A DNA stretch of 35,851 nt from an uncultured Rhodospirillales bacterium (GCA_903927465.1 CAIYMY010000185.1:1-35851); one strand, 5' to 3'; positions 8,618 through 19,781 are shown, counted from the first letter of the stretch. The notes: generated by a model not told the origin, from the sequence alone. Translations and numbers: made by a program.

Positions 8618-8644
8618 CCCGCGCTTTTTTTAGGAGCCTTTCTC

Positions 8645-9748
8645 TTGGAATTTCTGCCCGAACCCTTCCGCAGTATTGCCTCCTTCCTGGTGGTGCTCGG
8701 GGTACTGATTTTCATCCATGAGCTGGGCCATTATTTGGCGGCGCGCTGGCGCGGCGTGCATGTGGAACGCTTTTCCATTGGCTTTGGCCGCGCCCTTTAC
8801 ACCCGGACCGACAAGCGCGGCTGCGAATGGCGGATCGGCTGGCTGCCGCTTGGCGGCTATGTGAAAATGCATGGCATGGAGGATTTGGGCGAAGCCGCGC
8901 CAGAACAGGCGGCGGCCTTCCGCCCTGGCGAAACCTTCCATGAGAAATCCGTGGGCGACCGCGCCTTGGTGGTGGCGGCTGGCCCCTTCTTCAATTTCGC
9001 CCTCGCCGTGCTGCTTTTTGCCGCGCTTTTCGTCGTGGTTGGCCGGCCTTCCGCGGTGCCAAGTGTGGGCAATGTGGTGGAAGCCTCGGCCGCCGCCCGC
9101 GCCGGGCTCGCGCCGGGGGACCGCATCCTTGCCATGGATGGCCAGCCGGTTGAGCGGTTTGAGGCATTGCAGCGCTATGTCCAGGCGCGCGCCGGCCAAG
9201 CCATTGAAATTCTGGTCGCACGGGGCGATTCCCAAATCAAGGTGATGGCGACCCCACAGCCGCGGCCATCTGATGGGCTTGGCATGCTGGGCATTACCGC
9301 AGGCATGCCGATTTTCGAACAGCTTGACCCCTTCAGCGCGGTTTGGGCGGGGGTGACCCATACGCTGGATATCACCTGGCAGACCCTGGTTGGCGTATGG
9401 CAGATGATTTCTGGCAGCCGCGGGGCCGAGGATCTGGGAGGGCCTTTGCGGATTGCGCAAATGTCGGGGCAGGTCGCCAATATGGGGCTTTCGGCCTTCA
9501 TCACCTTTGCCGCGCTGCTTTCGGTCAATCTGGCGCTGATCAATCTTTTCCCGATCCCGGTGCTGGATGGCGGGCATTTGCTGTTCTACGCCGCTGAGGC
9601 GATCCGGGGCCGTCCCCTGCCCTTGAAGGCGCGCGAATATGGGTTCCGCGCCGGCTTTGCGCTGCTGATCAGCCTCATGATTTTCGCGACTTGGAATGAT
9701 CTGGCGCAGCTTGGCGTGGTGCGCTGGGTGAGTGGCCTACTTAGTTGA
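8645..9748 (+). CDS. rseP: Site-2 protease RseP (membrane zinc metalloprotease)
   Basis: RseP cleaves membrane proteins within the bilayer, including anti-sigma factors after a first DegS-type cut, and clears remnant signal peptides. The 367-residue product shows zinc motif HELGH (residues 25-29) in the first membrane helix. A PDZ domain lies at about residues 125-205 (including AARAGLAPGDRILAMDG). The third zinc ligand is in NLFPIPVLDGGHLLFY near residue 300, followed by a last membrane segment. There is one recognisable PDZ, fewer than the two of E. coli RseP (450 residues), as is usual in alphaproteobacteria. The start is a TTG at 8645, supported by TAGGAG about 8 bases upstream and by the absence of a nearer ATG. 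Confidence 0.95.
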   Translation: MEFLPEPFRSIASFLVVLGVLIFIHELGHYLAARWRGVHVERFSIGFGRALYTRTDKRGCEWRIGWLPLGGYVKMHGMEDLGEAAPEQAAAFRPGETFHEKSVGDRALVVAAGPFFNFALAVLLFAALFVVVGRPSAVPSVGNVVEASAAARAGLAPGDRILAMDGQPVERFEALQRYVQARAGQAIEILVARGDSQIKVMATPQPRPSDGLGMLGITAGMPIFEQLDPFSAVWAGVTHTLDITWQTLVGVWQMISGSRGAEDLGGPLRIAQMSGQVANMGLSAFITFAALLSVNLALINLFPIPVLDGGHLLFYAAEAIRGRPLPLKAREYGFRAGFALLISLMIFATWNDLAQLGVVRWVSGLLS

Positions 9749-9819
9749 CGGTTTGGGGGTGGCGAGGGGGGCGTGGCTCGGCTAGGTAGGAGCGTTGTAT
9801 TGAGAGAGATGCCGAATCC

Positions 9820-12138
9820 GTGAAGCAGTTACGCGCTCTTCTTGCCCTTTTTGTTTTTCTGGCTCTGGCCATGCCGGCAGCCGCGCAGGAGCCTTCCCGC
9901 GGCGGCGGGCGCATCACGACTGTGGATGTACGCGGCACCCAGCGCATCGATCCCGATACGGTGCGCAGCTACATGCTGGTGCAAGTTGGCGACATTGCGG
10001 ACCAGGACCAAATTGACCGCAGCCTGCGCGCGCTTTTTGCGACAGGGTTATTTCGTGATGTGACGATACGCAATGAAGGCTCGCGCGTGGTCGTGGATCT
10101 GGTGGAAAACCCTCAGGTCAACCGCGTCGCCTTTGAAGGCAATCGGCGTATTTCAAGTGAAATCCTGCGCAGCGTCGTATTGACCCAGCCACGCAGCGTC
10201 TTCACCCCGGCGGCGGTCCAGACGGATCGGCAACGTATCCTGGAACTCTATGCGCGGCGTGGTCGTTTTCGCGCAACCGTCGATCCCAAGATCGTCGAGC
10301 TTGACCAAAACCGCGTTGATCTTGTGTTTGAAATCGTCGAAGGCGATCCAGCGCTGGTCGCAAGGGTAGCCTTTGTCGGCAACAATGCCTTTTCCGAATC
10401 GCGGCTCAGGGATGTGGTGGCAACGCAGCAGCAAGCTTGGTTCCGGCTGTTCTCATCAAATGATATCTATGATCCTGAACGCCTGACCTATGACCGGGAA
10501 TTGCTGCGGCGCTTCTATCTGCGGCAGGGGTATGCGGATGTGCAGATCACCGGTTCTGCCGGTGAATTGACACCGGACCGCAGTGCTTTTTTCGTCACTT
10601 TCACGATTGATGAGGGTAAGCGTTATCGCATTGGCAAGGTCGAGATCATCAATGAAATCCCTCGCCTAAGTACGGATGGCCTGCGCCGCGATATCGAAAT
10701 TGCGGATGGCGACTGGTATGATGGTGACGCGGTAGAGCGCGGGAGCAATACGCTTGCTGACGCGCTGCAAGGGCGCGGTGAGTCCTTTGTTGAAGTGCAG
10801 GCGCGGGTCACGCGCAATCCAGAAACCGGGATCATTGACCTTGCCTATATCGTGCGCGAAGGCGCACGCGCCTTCGTAGAGCGCATTGATATTTCGGGTA
10901 ATACACGAACGGAAGATCGTGTCATTCGTCGGGAATTCAGGCTTGCTGAGGGCGACCCGTTGAATGCACGGCAAGTCCGGCGTTCGCGTGACCGTATTCG
11001 TTCACTCGGCTATTTTTCCAATGTTCAGATCACCAATCAACCCGGCTCAGGGCCCGAACAGGTGAATTTACTGACCTCGGTCGTTGAACGCGCAACCGGT
11101 GAATTCACCCTGGGCGGCGGTTACTCCACCGATGCAGGGTTTTTGCTGGATGCCGGTGTGCGAGAGCGAAACCTGCTCGGCATGGGGCTTGATGCGCGTA
11201 TCAACGGCGTGCTCGCCCAAAAGCGCAGCCAGCTGGATCTTTCGGTCACCGATCCGCAATTCCTGGACCGTAACCTCGCAGCCGGTGCGGATGCCTTCCT
11301 GATCAATCGTGACCTACGCTTTGTCACAGGCTATCGCGAAAAGCGCGTGGGCTCTGCGATTCGCGCTGGTTATGAGATCAATGACCGGCTGCGGCAAAAC
11401 TGGTCCTACGCGCTGATTGATCGTGACATCTTTGACATTAACACCAACGCGTCACGCTACATTCTGGAGCAGGCGGGGCGATCCTTGCTGTCGCAAATTT
11501 CCACCACCGTAACCTATGACATGCGTGACAGCCGGATTGAACCGCGTTCAGGCTACGTCGTGCGTGTCGGCGGCGATTACGCGGGGCTTGGTGGAGATGT
11601 GAACTATTTTCGTACCAGGGGCGACGCGCAATATTACATCCCCTTCGAACGTTTGCTGAATGATCCCGATTTCGTGCTGGTGCTGGCCGCAGGTGGCGGC
11701 ATTCTGACCCCGCTTGGCAACCAGGACGACCGTATCGTGGATCGCTTCTTCCTAGGTGGTGAGAATTTGCGTGGGTTCGCCCTGGGCGGCGCTGGACCGC
11801 GGGATTTGTCATCGGGGGATTCGCTCGGTGGTCAAGTCTTGTGGACCACCTCGGCGGAAATGCGTTTCCCCCTTCCATTGCCCAATGAGCTTGGCCTTTT
11901 GGGCCGCACCTTTGTGGATGTGGGCTCGCTCTCCGGCATTCCAGCTTCTTATTATAACCAGACATTATATCCTGGCGCCGAGCCAGTGAGTAGTGCAGAT
12001 CCGCGCGTCAGCGTTGGTGTTGGCTTTTCCTGGCGGAGCCCGATCGGCCTGATCAATGTTGATTTCGCCGAGGCCGTTGTGAAGAAAGACTACGACAAGA
12101 CTCAGCTTTTCCGCCTTGGCTTTGGCACACGCTTCTAA
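9820..12138 (+). CDS. bamA: Outer membrane protein assembly factor BamA
   Basis: BamA is the Omp85 barrel that folds and inserts outer-membrane proteins. The 772-residue product has a signal peptide (cleavage near AAA-QEP, residue 22-23) and five POTRA domains across about residues 30-350, each opening with a strand such as VDVRGTQRI, VAFEGNRRI, VAFVGNNAF and IDISGNTRT. A 16-strand barrel follows, with GGENLRGFALGG (the conserved loop-6 RGF motif) and a C-terminal phenylalanine (LGFGTRF) forming the assembly signal. The start is GTG at 9820 with GAGAGAG about 11 bases upstream; an ATG at 9809 runs into a stop after four codons. The gene looks less GC-rich than its neighbours. It sits between rseP and skp as in many Proteobacteria. 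Confidence 0.97.
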   Translation: MKQLRALLALFVFLALAMPAAAQEPSRGGGRITTVDVRGTQRIDPDTVRSYMLVQVGDIADQDQIDRSLRALFATGLFRDVTIRNEGSRVVVDLVENPQVNRVAFEGNRRISSEILRSVVLTQPRSVFTPAAVQTDRQRILELYARRGRFRATVDPKIVELDQNRVDLVFEIVEGDPALVARVAFVGNNAFSESRLRDVVATQQQAWFRLFSSNDIYDPERLTYDRELLRRFYLRQGYADVQITGSAGELTPDRSAFFVTFTIDEGKRYRIGKVEIINEIPRLSTDGLRRDIEIADGDWYDGDAVERGSNTLADALQGRGESFVEVQARVTRNPETGIIDLAYIVREGARAFVERIDISGNTRTEDRVIRREFRLAEGDPLNARQVRRSRDRIRSLGYFSNVQITNQPGSGPEQVNLLTSVVERATGEFTLGGGYSTDAGFLLDAGVRERNLLGMGLDARINGVLAQKRSQLDLSVTDPQFLDRNLAAGADAFLINRDLRFVTGYREKRVGSAIRAGYEINDRLRQNWSYALIDRDIFDINTNASRYILEQAGRSLLSQISTTVTYDMRDSRIEPRSGYVVRVGGDYAGLGGDVNYFRTRGDAQYYIPFERLLNDPDFVLVLAAGGGILTPLGNQDDRIVDRFFLGGENLRGFALGGAGPRDLSSGDSLGGQVLWTTSAEMRFPLPLPNELGLLGRTFVDVGSLSGIPASYYNQTLYPGAEPVSSADPRVSVGVGFSWRSPIGLINVDFAEAVVKKDYDKTQLFRLGFGTRF

Positions 12139-12155
12139 CACGGGATGATTGCCCC

Positions 12156-12902
12156 ATGATTCGCCTTGTCCTTGCCGCTTTGCTGGCCTTCCCCATGATG
12201 GCGGCAGCGCAGAACCAACCTGGCTGGTTTGTACCAGGCCAACCCCAAGGGCAGGGGCAGCCACAGGGGCAGTCGCAAGGTCAGCGCCCAGCGCAGCCCG
12301 CCACACCGCAGCGCCCCGCGCAGCCGGCCCAGGCAATCGCCCCTCTGCCGCCAGGCACGCCGCCGCCTGCGGCCGTGATTGGCGTGGTGGATGTGCCGGA
12401 AATCCAGCGCGTTTCCACCGCCTTCAACCAGGTGCGCCAGGAAATAGAACGCCGCCGTGCCAAGTTGAATGAGGATGTGCAGAACGAACAGCAACGCTGG
12501 CGCGATGAACAGCAACGCCTGGGCAATGAACGGGCTGCGCTGTCACCTGAACAATTGCGCACCCGCGAACGCGTGCTGCAGGACCAGATCACCGATAGCC
12601 AGCGCATCTTGCGCGACCGCGCGCGTGATCTGGAACAATTGGCGCAGCAGGCGCTGCGTGAAATTGAGCAGGCCCTTGCCATTGTTATCCGGCAGGTAGC
12701 TGCCAGCCGCAACATCAATCTGGTGCTGCCGCGTCCGTTGATCATTTATAACGAACCGGCGTTTGACATGACGGAAGACGTTGCGGTGCAACTCAATCGC
12801 ATGATCACGGCTGTCAATCTGCCGCCCGATCCAGCGGCGTCACCACCGCCGCGCCCGACGGCTACGCCCGCGCCTGCGCCGGCAGCACCGCGGCGGAACT
12901 GA
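12156..12902 (+). CDS. skp: OmpH/Skp-family periplasmic chaperone
   Basis: Skp holds unfolded outer-membrane proteins in the periplasm on their way to BamA, encoded just upstream. The 248-residue product has a signal peptide (about residues 1-18, ending AAA-QN) and a Gln/Pro-rich stretch of about 45 residues built on GQ repeats. The OmpH domain comes next: [20 protein letters not shown], a long charged coiled coil (about residues 85-175), and a C-terminal part with [26 protein letters not shown]. It ends in a Pro/Ala-rich tail. E. coli Skp is about 160 residues, so the low-complexity ends explain the extra length. lpxD starts 5 bases after its stop. Confidence 0.9.
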   Translation: MIRLVLAALLAFPMMAAAQNQPGWFVPGQPQGQGQPQGQSQGQRPAQPATPQRPAQPAQAIAPLPPGTPPPAAVIGVVDVPEIQRVSTAFNQVRQEIERRRAKLNEDVQNEQQRWRDEQQRLGNERAALSPEQLRTRERVLQDQITDSQRILRDRARDLEQLAQQALREIEQALAIVIRQVAASRNINLVLPRPLIIYNEPAFDMTEDVAVQLNRMITAVNLPPDPAASPPPRPTATPAPAPAAPRRN

Positions 12903-12907
12903 TTACT

Positions 12908-13942
12908 TTGGGTGCCGATAGCCATTTCTACGCCTCAGCCGGGCCGCTATCGCTTGGCACGTTGCGTGCCGCGCTTGGGCTTGCGACCACAGGGGATGAC
13001 GCGCGCTTTTTCGGCGGCGTTGCACCGCTGCATCTGGCAGGCGCGGATGATGTGGCCTTCATGGAGGGCCGCAAGCACCTGCCCGCGCTAAAGGCCACCA
13101 AGGCCGGCGCAGTCTTGGTTGAAGAAGCCTTTGCTGAACACGTGCCGGAAGCTTGTGTGGCACTTGTGGTAGCCGCGCCTCAGGCTGGGTTTATTCGGAT
13201 TGCCCGCCTGTTCCATCCCCCGGTGCCGCCAAGCCCCGGCATCCACCCAAGCGCCGTGATCGCGCCGGATGCCATCATCGGTTCAGGCTGCGAAATCGGC
13301 GCCTTTGTTTTGATTGGGCCGGGTGCTGAAATCGGCGCGCAGTGCATTCTGGCGCATCACAGCTCCGTCGGCGCTGGCTGCAAGCTTGGCGCGCATGGGC
13401 GCATCCATGCCCATGCCAGCATGGAATACTGCATCGCGGGTGAAGGCGTAGTGCTGCACCAGGGCGCGCGGATCGGCAATGAGGGTTTTGGCTTCATCAC
13501 CACCGCCGAGGGCAAGCATGTCACCATGCCGCAGCTTGGCCGGGTGATCATTGGCGATGGTGCAGAAATCGGCGCAGGTAGCTGCATTGATCGCGGCGCG
13601 GGTGGCGATACGGTGATCGGACCCGGGGCGCGGATAGATAATCTGGTGCAGATCGGCCACAACGTGACCATTGGCCGCGGCGCCGTGATTGTCGCTCAGG
13701 TGGGTATTTCAGGGTCCGCCAATATTGGCGATTATGCCGTAATAGCGGGGCAGGCGGGTGTAGCGGGGCATCTTAACATCGGTGCAAAGGCGCGCGTAGG
13801 CGCGCAGGCGGGGGTCATGAATGATGTCCCCGCAGGCACGGATGTTGTTGGAAGCCCAGCCTGGCCGGCAAGGGAAACCTTGCGCGCATTCGCGCGACTG
13901 CGCCGCTTGGCGGCGACCAAGGGAAATGAAAAAGCGGGCTGA
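12908..13942 (+). CDS. lpxD: UDP-3-O-(3-hydroxyacyl)glucosamine N-acyltransferase
   Basis: LpxD adds the second hydroxyacyl chain in lipid A synthesis, using acyl-ACP. The 344-residue product has an N-terminal uridine-binding domain (about residues 1-105). A left-handed beta-helix of hexapeptide repeats follows (for example [21 protein letters not shown]), containing [10 protein letters not shown] with the expected catalytic histidine. The C-terminal helix contains AFARLRRL. The start is TTG at 12908, 5 bases after the skp stop; no in-frame ATG precedes the conserved fold. Length and neighbours (skp, fabZ, lpxA) are those of the standard lipid A cluster. Confidence 0.96.
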   Translation: MGADSHFYASAGPLSLGTLRAALGLATTGDDARFFGGVAPLHLAGADDVAFMEGRKHLPALKATKAGAVLVEEAFAEHVPEACVALVVAAPQAGFIRIARLFHPPVPPSPGIHPSAVIAPDAIIGSGCEIGAFVLIGPGAEIGAQCILAHHSSVGAGCKLGAHGRIHAHASMEYCIAGEGVVLHQGARIGNEGFGFITTAEGKHVTMPQLGRVIIGDGAEIGAGSCIDRGAGGDTVIGPGARIDNLVQIGHNVTIGRGAVIVAQVGISGSANIGDYAVIAGQAGVAGHLNIGAKARVGAQAGVMNDVPAGTDVVGSPAWPARETLRAFARLRRLAATKGNEKAG

Positions 13943-13947
13943 AGAAC

Positions 13948-14418
13948 ATGTCTGAGGAAAACACCACCCCCACCGATCTTGGCGTCTATGATATCGCCAA
14001 GATCATGCATGCGATCCCGCATCGCTACCCTTTCCTGTTGGTGGATCGGGTGGTTGATCTGGTGAAGAATGAAAGCTGCATCGGCATTAAGAACGTCTCC
14101 ATCAACGAGAATTTCTTTCAGGGCCATTTCCCGACCATGCCGGTGATGCCGGGCGTTCTGATCATTGAATGCATGGCACAAACGGCAGCGGTGCTGGTGG
14201 TGGAAACCTTGGGGCCTGATTCGGCTGGCAAACTGGTTTATTTCATGACCATTGATAATGCGAAATTCCGCAAACCTGTGGTGCCCGGCGATCAGATGCG
14301 CGTACATGTCAAAAAAGAACGCCAGCGCGGCAATATCTGGAAATTCTCCGCCGAGGCCAAGGTGGATGGCAAGGTGGTAGCCGAGGCAACCTATGCCGCC
14401 ATGATCCTGGACCGCTGA
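13948..14418 (+). CDS. fabZ: 3-hydroxyacyl-[acyl-carrier-protein] dehydratase FabZ
   Basis: FabZ dehydrates 3-hydroxyacyl-ACP in fatty-acid elongation and competes with LpxA and LpxD for the hydroxyacyl-ACP pool, which explains its place between them. The 156-residue hot-dog-fold product contains [13 protein letters not shown] and the active-site histidine in [16 protein letters not shown]. The catalytic glutamate follows in the [10 protein letters not shown] helix. It starts at the ATG at 13948, 5 bases after lpxD, and its stop lies 2 bases before the lpxA start. Confidence 0.98.
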   Translation: MSEENTTPTDLGVYDIAKIMHAIPHRYPFLLVDRVVDLVKNESCIGIKNVSINENFFQGHFPTMPVMPGVLIIECMAQTAAVLVVETLGPDSAGKLVYFMTIDNAKFRKPVVPGDQMRVHVKKERQRGNIWKFSAEAKVDGKVVAEATYAAMILDR

Positions 14419-14420
14419 GC

Positions 14421-15239
14421 ATGACCGAAATTCACGCGACCGCCACCGTATCGCCCTCCGCAAAAATCGGCGTGGGCTGCAAGATTGGTCCTGGCTGCAT
14501 CATCGGCCCAGATGTGGTGCTGGAAGATGGCGTTGAACTGATTGCGCATGTGATCGTGGATGGGCATACGCGCCTTGGTGCGGGCGTGCAGGTGTTTCCC
14601 TTTGCCACCATCGGCATGGCACCGCAGGATTTGAAATACAAGAATGAACCGACGCGCTGTGAGATCGGCGCGCGCACGCAAATCCGCGAACACGCCACCA
14701 TCCATCGTGGCAGTGTCGGTGGCGATGGTGTCACACGCGTTGGTGCGGATTGCCTGATCATGGCGGGGGCGCATGTTGCGCATGATTGCCATTTGGCGGA
14801 TCGCGTGCTGCTGGCCAATAACGCTATGCTGGGTGGGCATGTAGAAATCGCCGATACGGTCTTTGTCGGTGGTGGCGCAGCCATCCATCAATTCGTGCGC
14901 ATCGGCCGTCAGGCGATGATTGGCGGCATGAGCGGCATTGAGGCAGATGTCATCCCGTATGGCTCCGCCATGGGCAATCGCGCGCGGCTGATTGGGCTCA
15001 ATCTTATCGGGCTCAAGCGGCGCGGGTTTTCGCGTCCGGAAATCCATGCGCTGCGCGCCGCCTATCGCCTGATTTTTCGTGAGCCCGGCGTCTTAAGTGA
15101 ACGGGTTGAAGAAGCCGAACGTCGTTTTGCGGATGACAAGAATGTGCAGGAAGTGCTGCACTTCATCCGCAATACCTCTCGCCGCGGGCTCTGCAAGGCT
15201 GGGCGCGGGGGCGATGATATGGATGATGATTCGGAATGA
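14421..15239 (+). CDS. lpxA: Acyl-ACP--UDP-N-acetylglucosamine O-acyltransferase
   Basis: LpxA performs the first step of lipid A synthesis, moving a 3-hydroxyacyl chain from ACP to UDP-GlcNAc. The 272-residue product opens IHATATVSPSAKIGVGCKIGPG, a hexapeptide beta-helix. It carries the diagnostic FATIGMAPQDLKYKNEPTRCEIG and the HVAHDCHL segment that holds the catalytic histidine (AGAHVAHDCHLAD). After it comes the GGGAAIHQFVRIGRQAMIGGMSG segment and a C-terminal helical domain with GLNLIGLKRRGFS. Its length is close to the E. coli protein (262). It begins 2 bases after fabZ. Confidence 0.98.
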   Translation: MTEIHATATVSPSAKIGVGCKIGPGCIIGPDVVLEDGVELIAHVIVDGHTRLGAGVQVFPFATIGMAPQDLKYKNEPTRCEIGARTQIREHATIHRGSVGGDGVTRVGADCLIMAGAHVAHDCHLADRVLLANNAMLGGHVEIADTVFVGGGAAIHQFVRIGRQAMIGGMSGIEADVIPYGSAMGNRARLIGLNLIGLKRRGFSRPEIHALRAAYRLIFREPGVLSERVEEAERRFADDKNVQEVLHFIRNTSRRGLCKAGRGGDDMDDDSE

Positions 15240-15279
15240 GTACACGCCGCTCACCCGCCCATAAGCGCTAGCCGCGATC

Positions 15280-16125
15280 ATGCCTGAGCCTCTCGGCGTA
15301 GTCGCGGGCGGGGGCACCCTGCCGCTTCGGGTGGTGCAGGCGGCGTCCGCCATGGGGCGGCCCGTGCATGTTGTGGTGCTGGAAGGCCATGGCGATCCAG
15401 CCGCTTATGTCGGGCAATCCCATGTGACCTTGCGCTGGGGCTTGGCCGCGCAAATGCTGTCTTGGCTGAGACAGAACGGCGTGCGGGAAGTGGTGCTGGC
15501 AGGCAAAGTGGCACGGCCTTCGCTGCTTTCGCTCCGGCCCGATGCGGCTTCGATGAAATTGATTGGACGCATTGGTCGCGCGGCCTTCAATGGCGATGAT
15601 TCCATCCTACGCGCCGTGATGAAGGTTTTGGCCGAAGAAGGGTTTGAAGTGGTGGGCGCGCAGGCGCTGCTGGCGGGCTTACTGCCGCAGGCGGCCCTGC
15701 TGGCTGGGCCTATGCCGGATGATATCGCGCGGGCCGATATCGCGCGCGGCCTTGCCGTATGCCACGCGATTGGCGCGGTGGATGTCGGGCAATCAGTGGT
15801 GGTGCAGCAGGGTTTGGTGCTGGGTGTGGAAGCCATTGAAGGCACAGATGCGTTGATCCTGCGCGCGGGCGCGCTAAAGCGCGAAGGCCCCGCCCCCATT
15901 CTGGTAAAGGCGCCCAAGCCCGCGCAATCCACACTGGCCGATCTGCCGACCATTGGCCCGAAGACAGTAGACTCCGCAATTGCCGCAGGGCTGCGCGGCT
16001 TGGCCTTTCAGGCGGGCGGGACCATTCTATTGGAACGCGAAACCACCATCGCGGCGGCGGAAGCAGCGGGGATATTCCTGCTCGCCTTCGACCCCGCTGA
16101 CTACAACAAAGGAGATTCTGCATGA
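15280..16125 (+). CDS. lpxI: UDP-2,3-diacylglucosamine pyrophosphatase LpxI
   Basis: LpxI (DUF1009) hydrolyses UDP-2,3-diacylglucosamine to lipid X and UMP, replacing LpxH in most alphaproteobacteria. The 281-residue product starts [18 protein letters not shown] and has [15 protein letters not shown] in the N-terminal domain. The C-terminal domain contains [31 protein letters not shown] and [20 protein letters not shown], the most conserved parts of the family. It lies 40 bases after lpxA. Its stop overlaps the start of gloA (ATGA), whereas lpxB often follows in related genomes. Confidence 0.94.
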   Translation: MPEPLGVVAGGGTLPLRVVQAASAMGRPVHVVVLEGHGDPAAYVGQSHVTLRWGLAAQMLSWLRQNGVREVVLAGKVARPSLLSLRPDAASMKLIGRIGRAAFNGDDSILRAVMKVLAEEGFEVVGAQALLAGLLPQAALLAGPMPDDIARADIARGLAVCHAIGAVDVGQSVVVQQGLVLGVEAIEGTDALILRAGALKREGPAPILVKAPKPAQSTLADLPTIGPKTVDSAIAAGLRGLAFQAGGTILLERETTIAAAEAAGIFLLAFDPADYNKGDSA

Positions 16126-16517
16126 GCCAAGGTCGTTTTCTGCACACCATGCTGCGCGTGGGTAATCTTGACCGCAGCGTTGATTTCTACACGAAGCTGC
16201 TCGGCATGAAGGAATTGCGCCGGCGTGATGTGCCGGATGGCAAATATACGCTGGTCTTTGTGGGCTATGCCGGGGAAGAAACCGGCGCTGGCGTGATTGA
16301 ACTGACCTATAATTACGGGGTCGAGAAATACGAACTTGGCTCTGCTTTTGGGCATCTGGCTGTCGGCGTGCCGAATGTGACCGCCACTTGCGATACGCTT
16401 CGCGCCGCTGGCGTGAAGATCACGCGCGAACCGGGGCCGGTGAAATTCGGCACCACCGTGATCGCCTTCGTCGAAGACCCGGATGGCTATAAGATTGAGC
16501 TGATTGAACGCGCCTGA
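16122..16517 (+). CDS. gloA: Lactoylglutathione lyase (glyoxalase I)
   Basis: GloA isomerises the methylglyoxal-glutathione hemithioacetal to S-lactoylglutathione. The 131-residue product matches the short bacterial, nickel-type enzyme almost word for word: [49 protein letters not shown], and [19 protein letters not shown]. The four metal ligands expected from E. coli (His near the N-terminus, Glu in VIELTYN, His in GHLAV, Glu in YKIELIE) are present. Its ATG overlaps the lpxI stop by four bases, so it is probably the last gene of the long operon; a strong terminator follows. Confidence 0.97.
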   Translation: MSQGRFLHTMLRVGNLDRSVDFYTKLLGMKELRRRDVPDGKYTLVFVGYAGEETGAGVIELTYNYGVEKYELGSAFGHLAVGVPNVTATCDTLRAAGVKITREPGPVKFGTTVIAFVEDPDGYKIELIERA

Positions 16518-16540
16518 TCAGGCGCGCTGGTCCAAACAAA

Positions 16541-16570
16541 AAACCGCGCGGGGTGCATCCCGCGCGGTTT
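16541..16570. terminator. Bidirectional intrinsic terminator between gloA and amtB
   Basis: AAACCGCGCGGG (16541-16552) and CCCGCGCGGTTT (16559-16570) form a perfect 12-bp stem with a GTGCAT loop. On the minus strand the stem is followed by TTTTTT-GTTTG (16531-16543 read backwards). On the plus strand it is followed by TTTCTGTTT. It lies between convergent gloA and amtB and can serve both. Confidence 0.92.
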
Positions 16571-16595
16571 CTGTTTGGGCGTAACGCTTCAGGTT

Positions 16596-17930
16596 TCAGT
16601 TGATGCGTTCACCATGGAGCGCGACATCCAGCCCTTCGCGCTCCTCTTCCTCGGTCACGCGCAGGCCAACGATGACATCGGTGATCTTGAGCAGGATCCA
16701 GGTGGCGACCGCCGTATAGGCCATGGTGGCCGCCACTGCGATCACCTGCTTGATGAATTGCTCCATCCCGCCCGAAGAACCTTCCGGCAGCGCCGTGGTG
16801 GCCGAAAGCGGGCCATAAGCCAGGAAGCCCACCAGCAAGGCGCCAACAATGCCGCAAATGCCGTGCACACCAAAGGCGTCCAGGCTGTCATCATATTTCA
16901 GCGCACGCTTCAGCGCTGTGGCGCCCCAATAGCCCGCCACACCGGCAACCAGGCCGATGATCAACGCGCTACCTGGCAGCACGAAGCCGGCGGCCGGCGT
17001 GATGGCCACCAGGCCCGCGACCGCACCGGAAATCGCGCCCAGCACAGAAGGCTTGCCCTTGCCGATCCATTCCGCAGCCAGCCAGGACAGCACCGCTGCT
17101 GCTGCCGCAATTTGCGTGACCAGCATGGCCATGCCCGCGCGACCGCCGGAAGAACCAAATGCTGAGCCAGCATTGAAGCCAAACCAACCCACCCAGAGCA
17201 GTGCGGCACCAATCACCGCAAAGCCCAGATTATAGGGCGAGAGATTTTCTGACCCATAGCCGATGCGCTTGCCAAGCACGATTGCAGCAACAAGCCCCGC
17301 CACGCCGGCATTGATATGCACCACGGTGCCGCCCGCAAAATCCAGCGCGCCGAGTTCAAAAATCCAGCCATTCGGATGCCAGACCCAATGCGCGATCGGG
17401 GAATAGACCAGCAAGGTCCAAAGCCCGACAAAGACCATCAGCGCAGAGAACTTCATCCGATCCGCAACCGCGCCCGTAATCAGCGCCCCGGTGATGATGG
17501 CGAAGGTCATCTGGAAGGTCAGGAAGACCGATTCCGGAATGGTGGTGGCCACCGCTGCGTCACCGGACCCAAGCGTAAAGGGCTTGTCCCAATTCTCCAC
17601 CAGGCCGCCCAGGAAGAAGCGAGAGAAATCGCCGATCCAGGCATTGCCCTCACCAAAGGCCAAACTATAGCCAGCCACCATCCACAGCACGGAAACCAGC
17701 GCGCAGATGGAAAAGGATTGCATCATGGTGGCAAGCACATTCTTCTTGCGCACCATGCCGGCGTAAAACAGCGCCACACCAGGCACCGTCATCATCAGCA
17801 CCAAAGCAGTGCTCACCAGCATCCAGGCAGCATCACCCGTATCCACCTTCGCCTCATCACCAGCCAAGGCGGGCGCTGCTGCGAGGGCAAAAAAAGCCGC
17901 GGCCATACCGCAGCGAGCAAGAAACCTCAT
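16596..17930 (-). CDS. amtB: Ammonium transporter
   Basis: AmtB conducts ammonia/ammonium across the inner membrane and is blocked by GlnK, encoded upstream in the same direction. The 444-residue product has a signal peptide (about residues 1-23, ending ALA-GDE) and about eleven membrane helices. Family marks are VPGVALFYAGMVRKKN, the conserved Asp and first pore histidine in LDFAGGTVVHINAGVAGL, and the second pore histidine in DAFGVHGICGIVGALLVG. I chose the ATG at 17930, behind AAGGGA, over an in-frame start 14 codons upstream that would hide the signal peptide. It lies 38 bases after glnK. Confidence 0.97.
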   Translation of the reverse strand: MRFLARCGMAAAFFALAAAPALAGDEAKVDTGDAAWMLVSTALVLMMTVPGVALFYAGMVRKKNVLATMMQSFSICALVSVLWMVAGYSLAFGEGNAWIGDFSRFFLGGLVENWDKPFTLGSGDAAVATTIPESVFLTFQMTFAIITGALITGAVADRMKFSALMVFVGLWTLLVYSPIAHWVWHPNGWIFELGALDFAGGTVVHINAGVAGLVAAIVLGKRIGYGSENLSPYNLGFAVIGAALLWVGWFGFNAGSAFGSSGGRAGMAMLVTQIAAAAAVLSWLAAEWIGKGKPSVLGAISGAVAGLVAITPAAGFVLPGSALIIGLVAGVAGYWGATALKRALKYDDSLDAFGVHGICGIVGALLVGFLAYGPLSATTALPEGSSGGMEQFIKQVIAVAATMAYTAVATWILLKITDVIVGLRVTEEEEREGLDVALHGERIN

Positions 17931-17968
17931 GGGTTGTCCCTTCTTTTGCATTGGTTTGGGATTGGGGC

Positions 17969-19761
<1,793 letters not shown>

Positions 19762-19781
19762 TGCGGCAGGCGCGGTGCCGT

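Noticed and set aside
9809-9823. Four-codon reading frame (ATG to TGA) overlapping the bamA GTG start
   Set aside because: The purine run directly abuts this ATG, too close to serve it, while its spacing suits the bamA GTG. It is probably chance.
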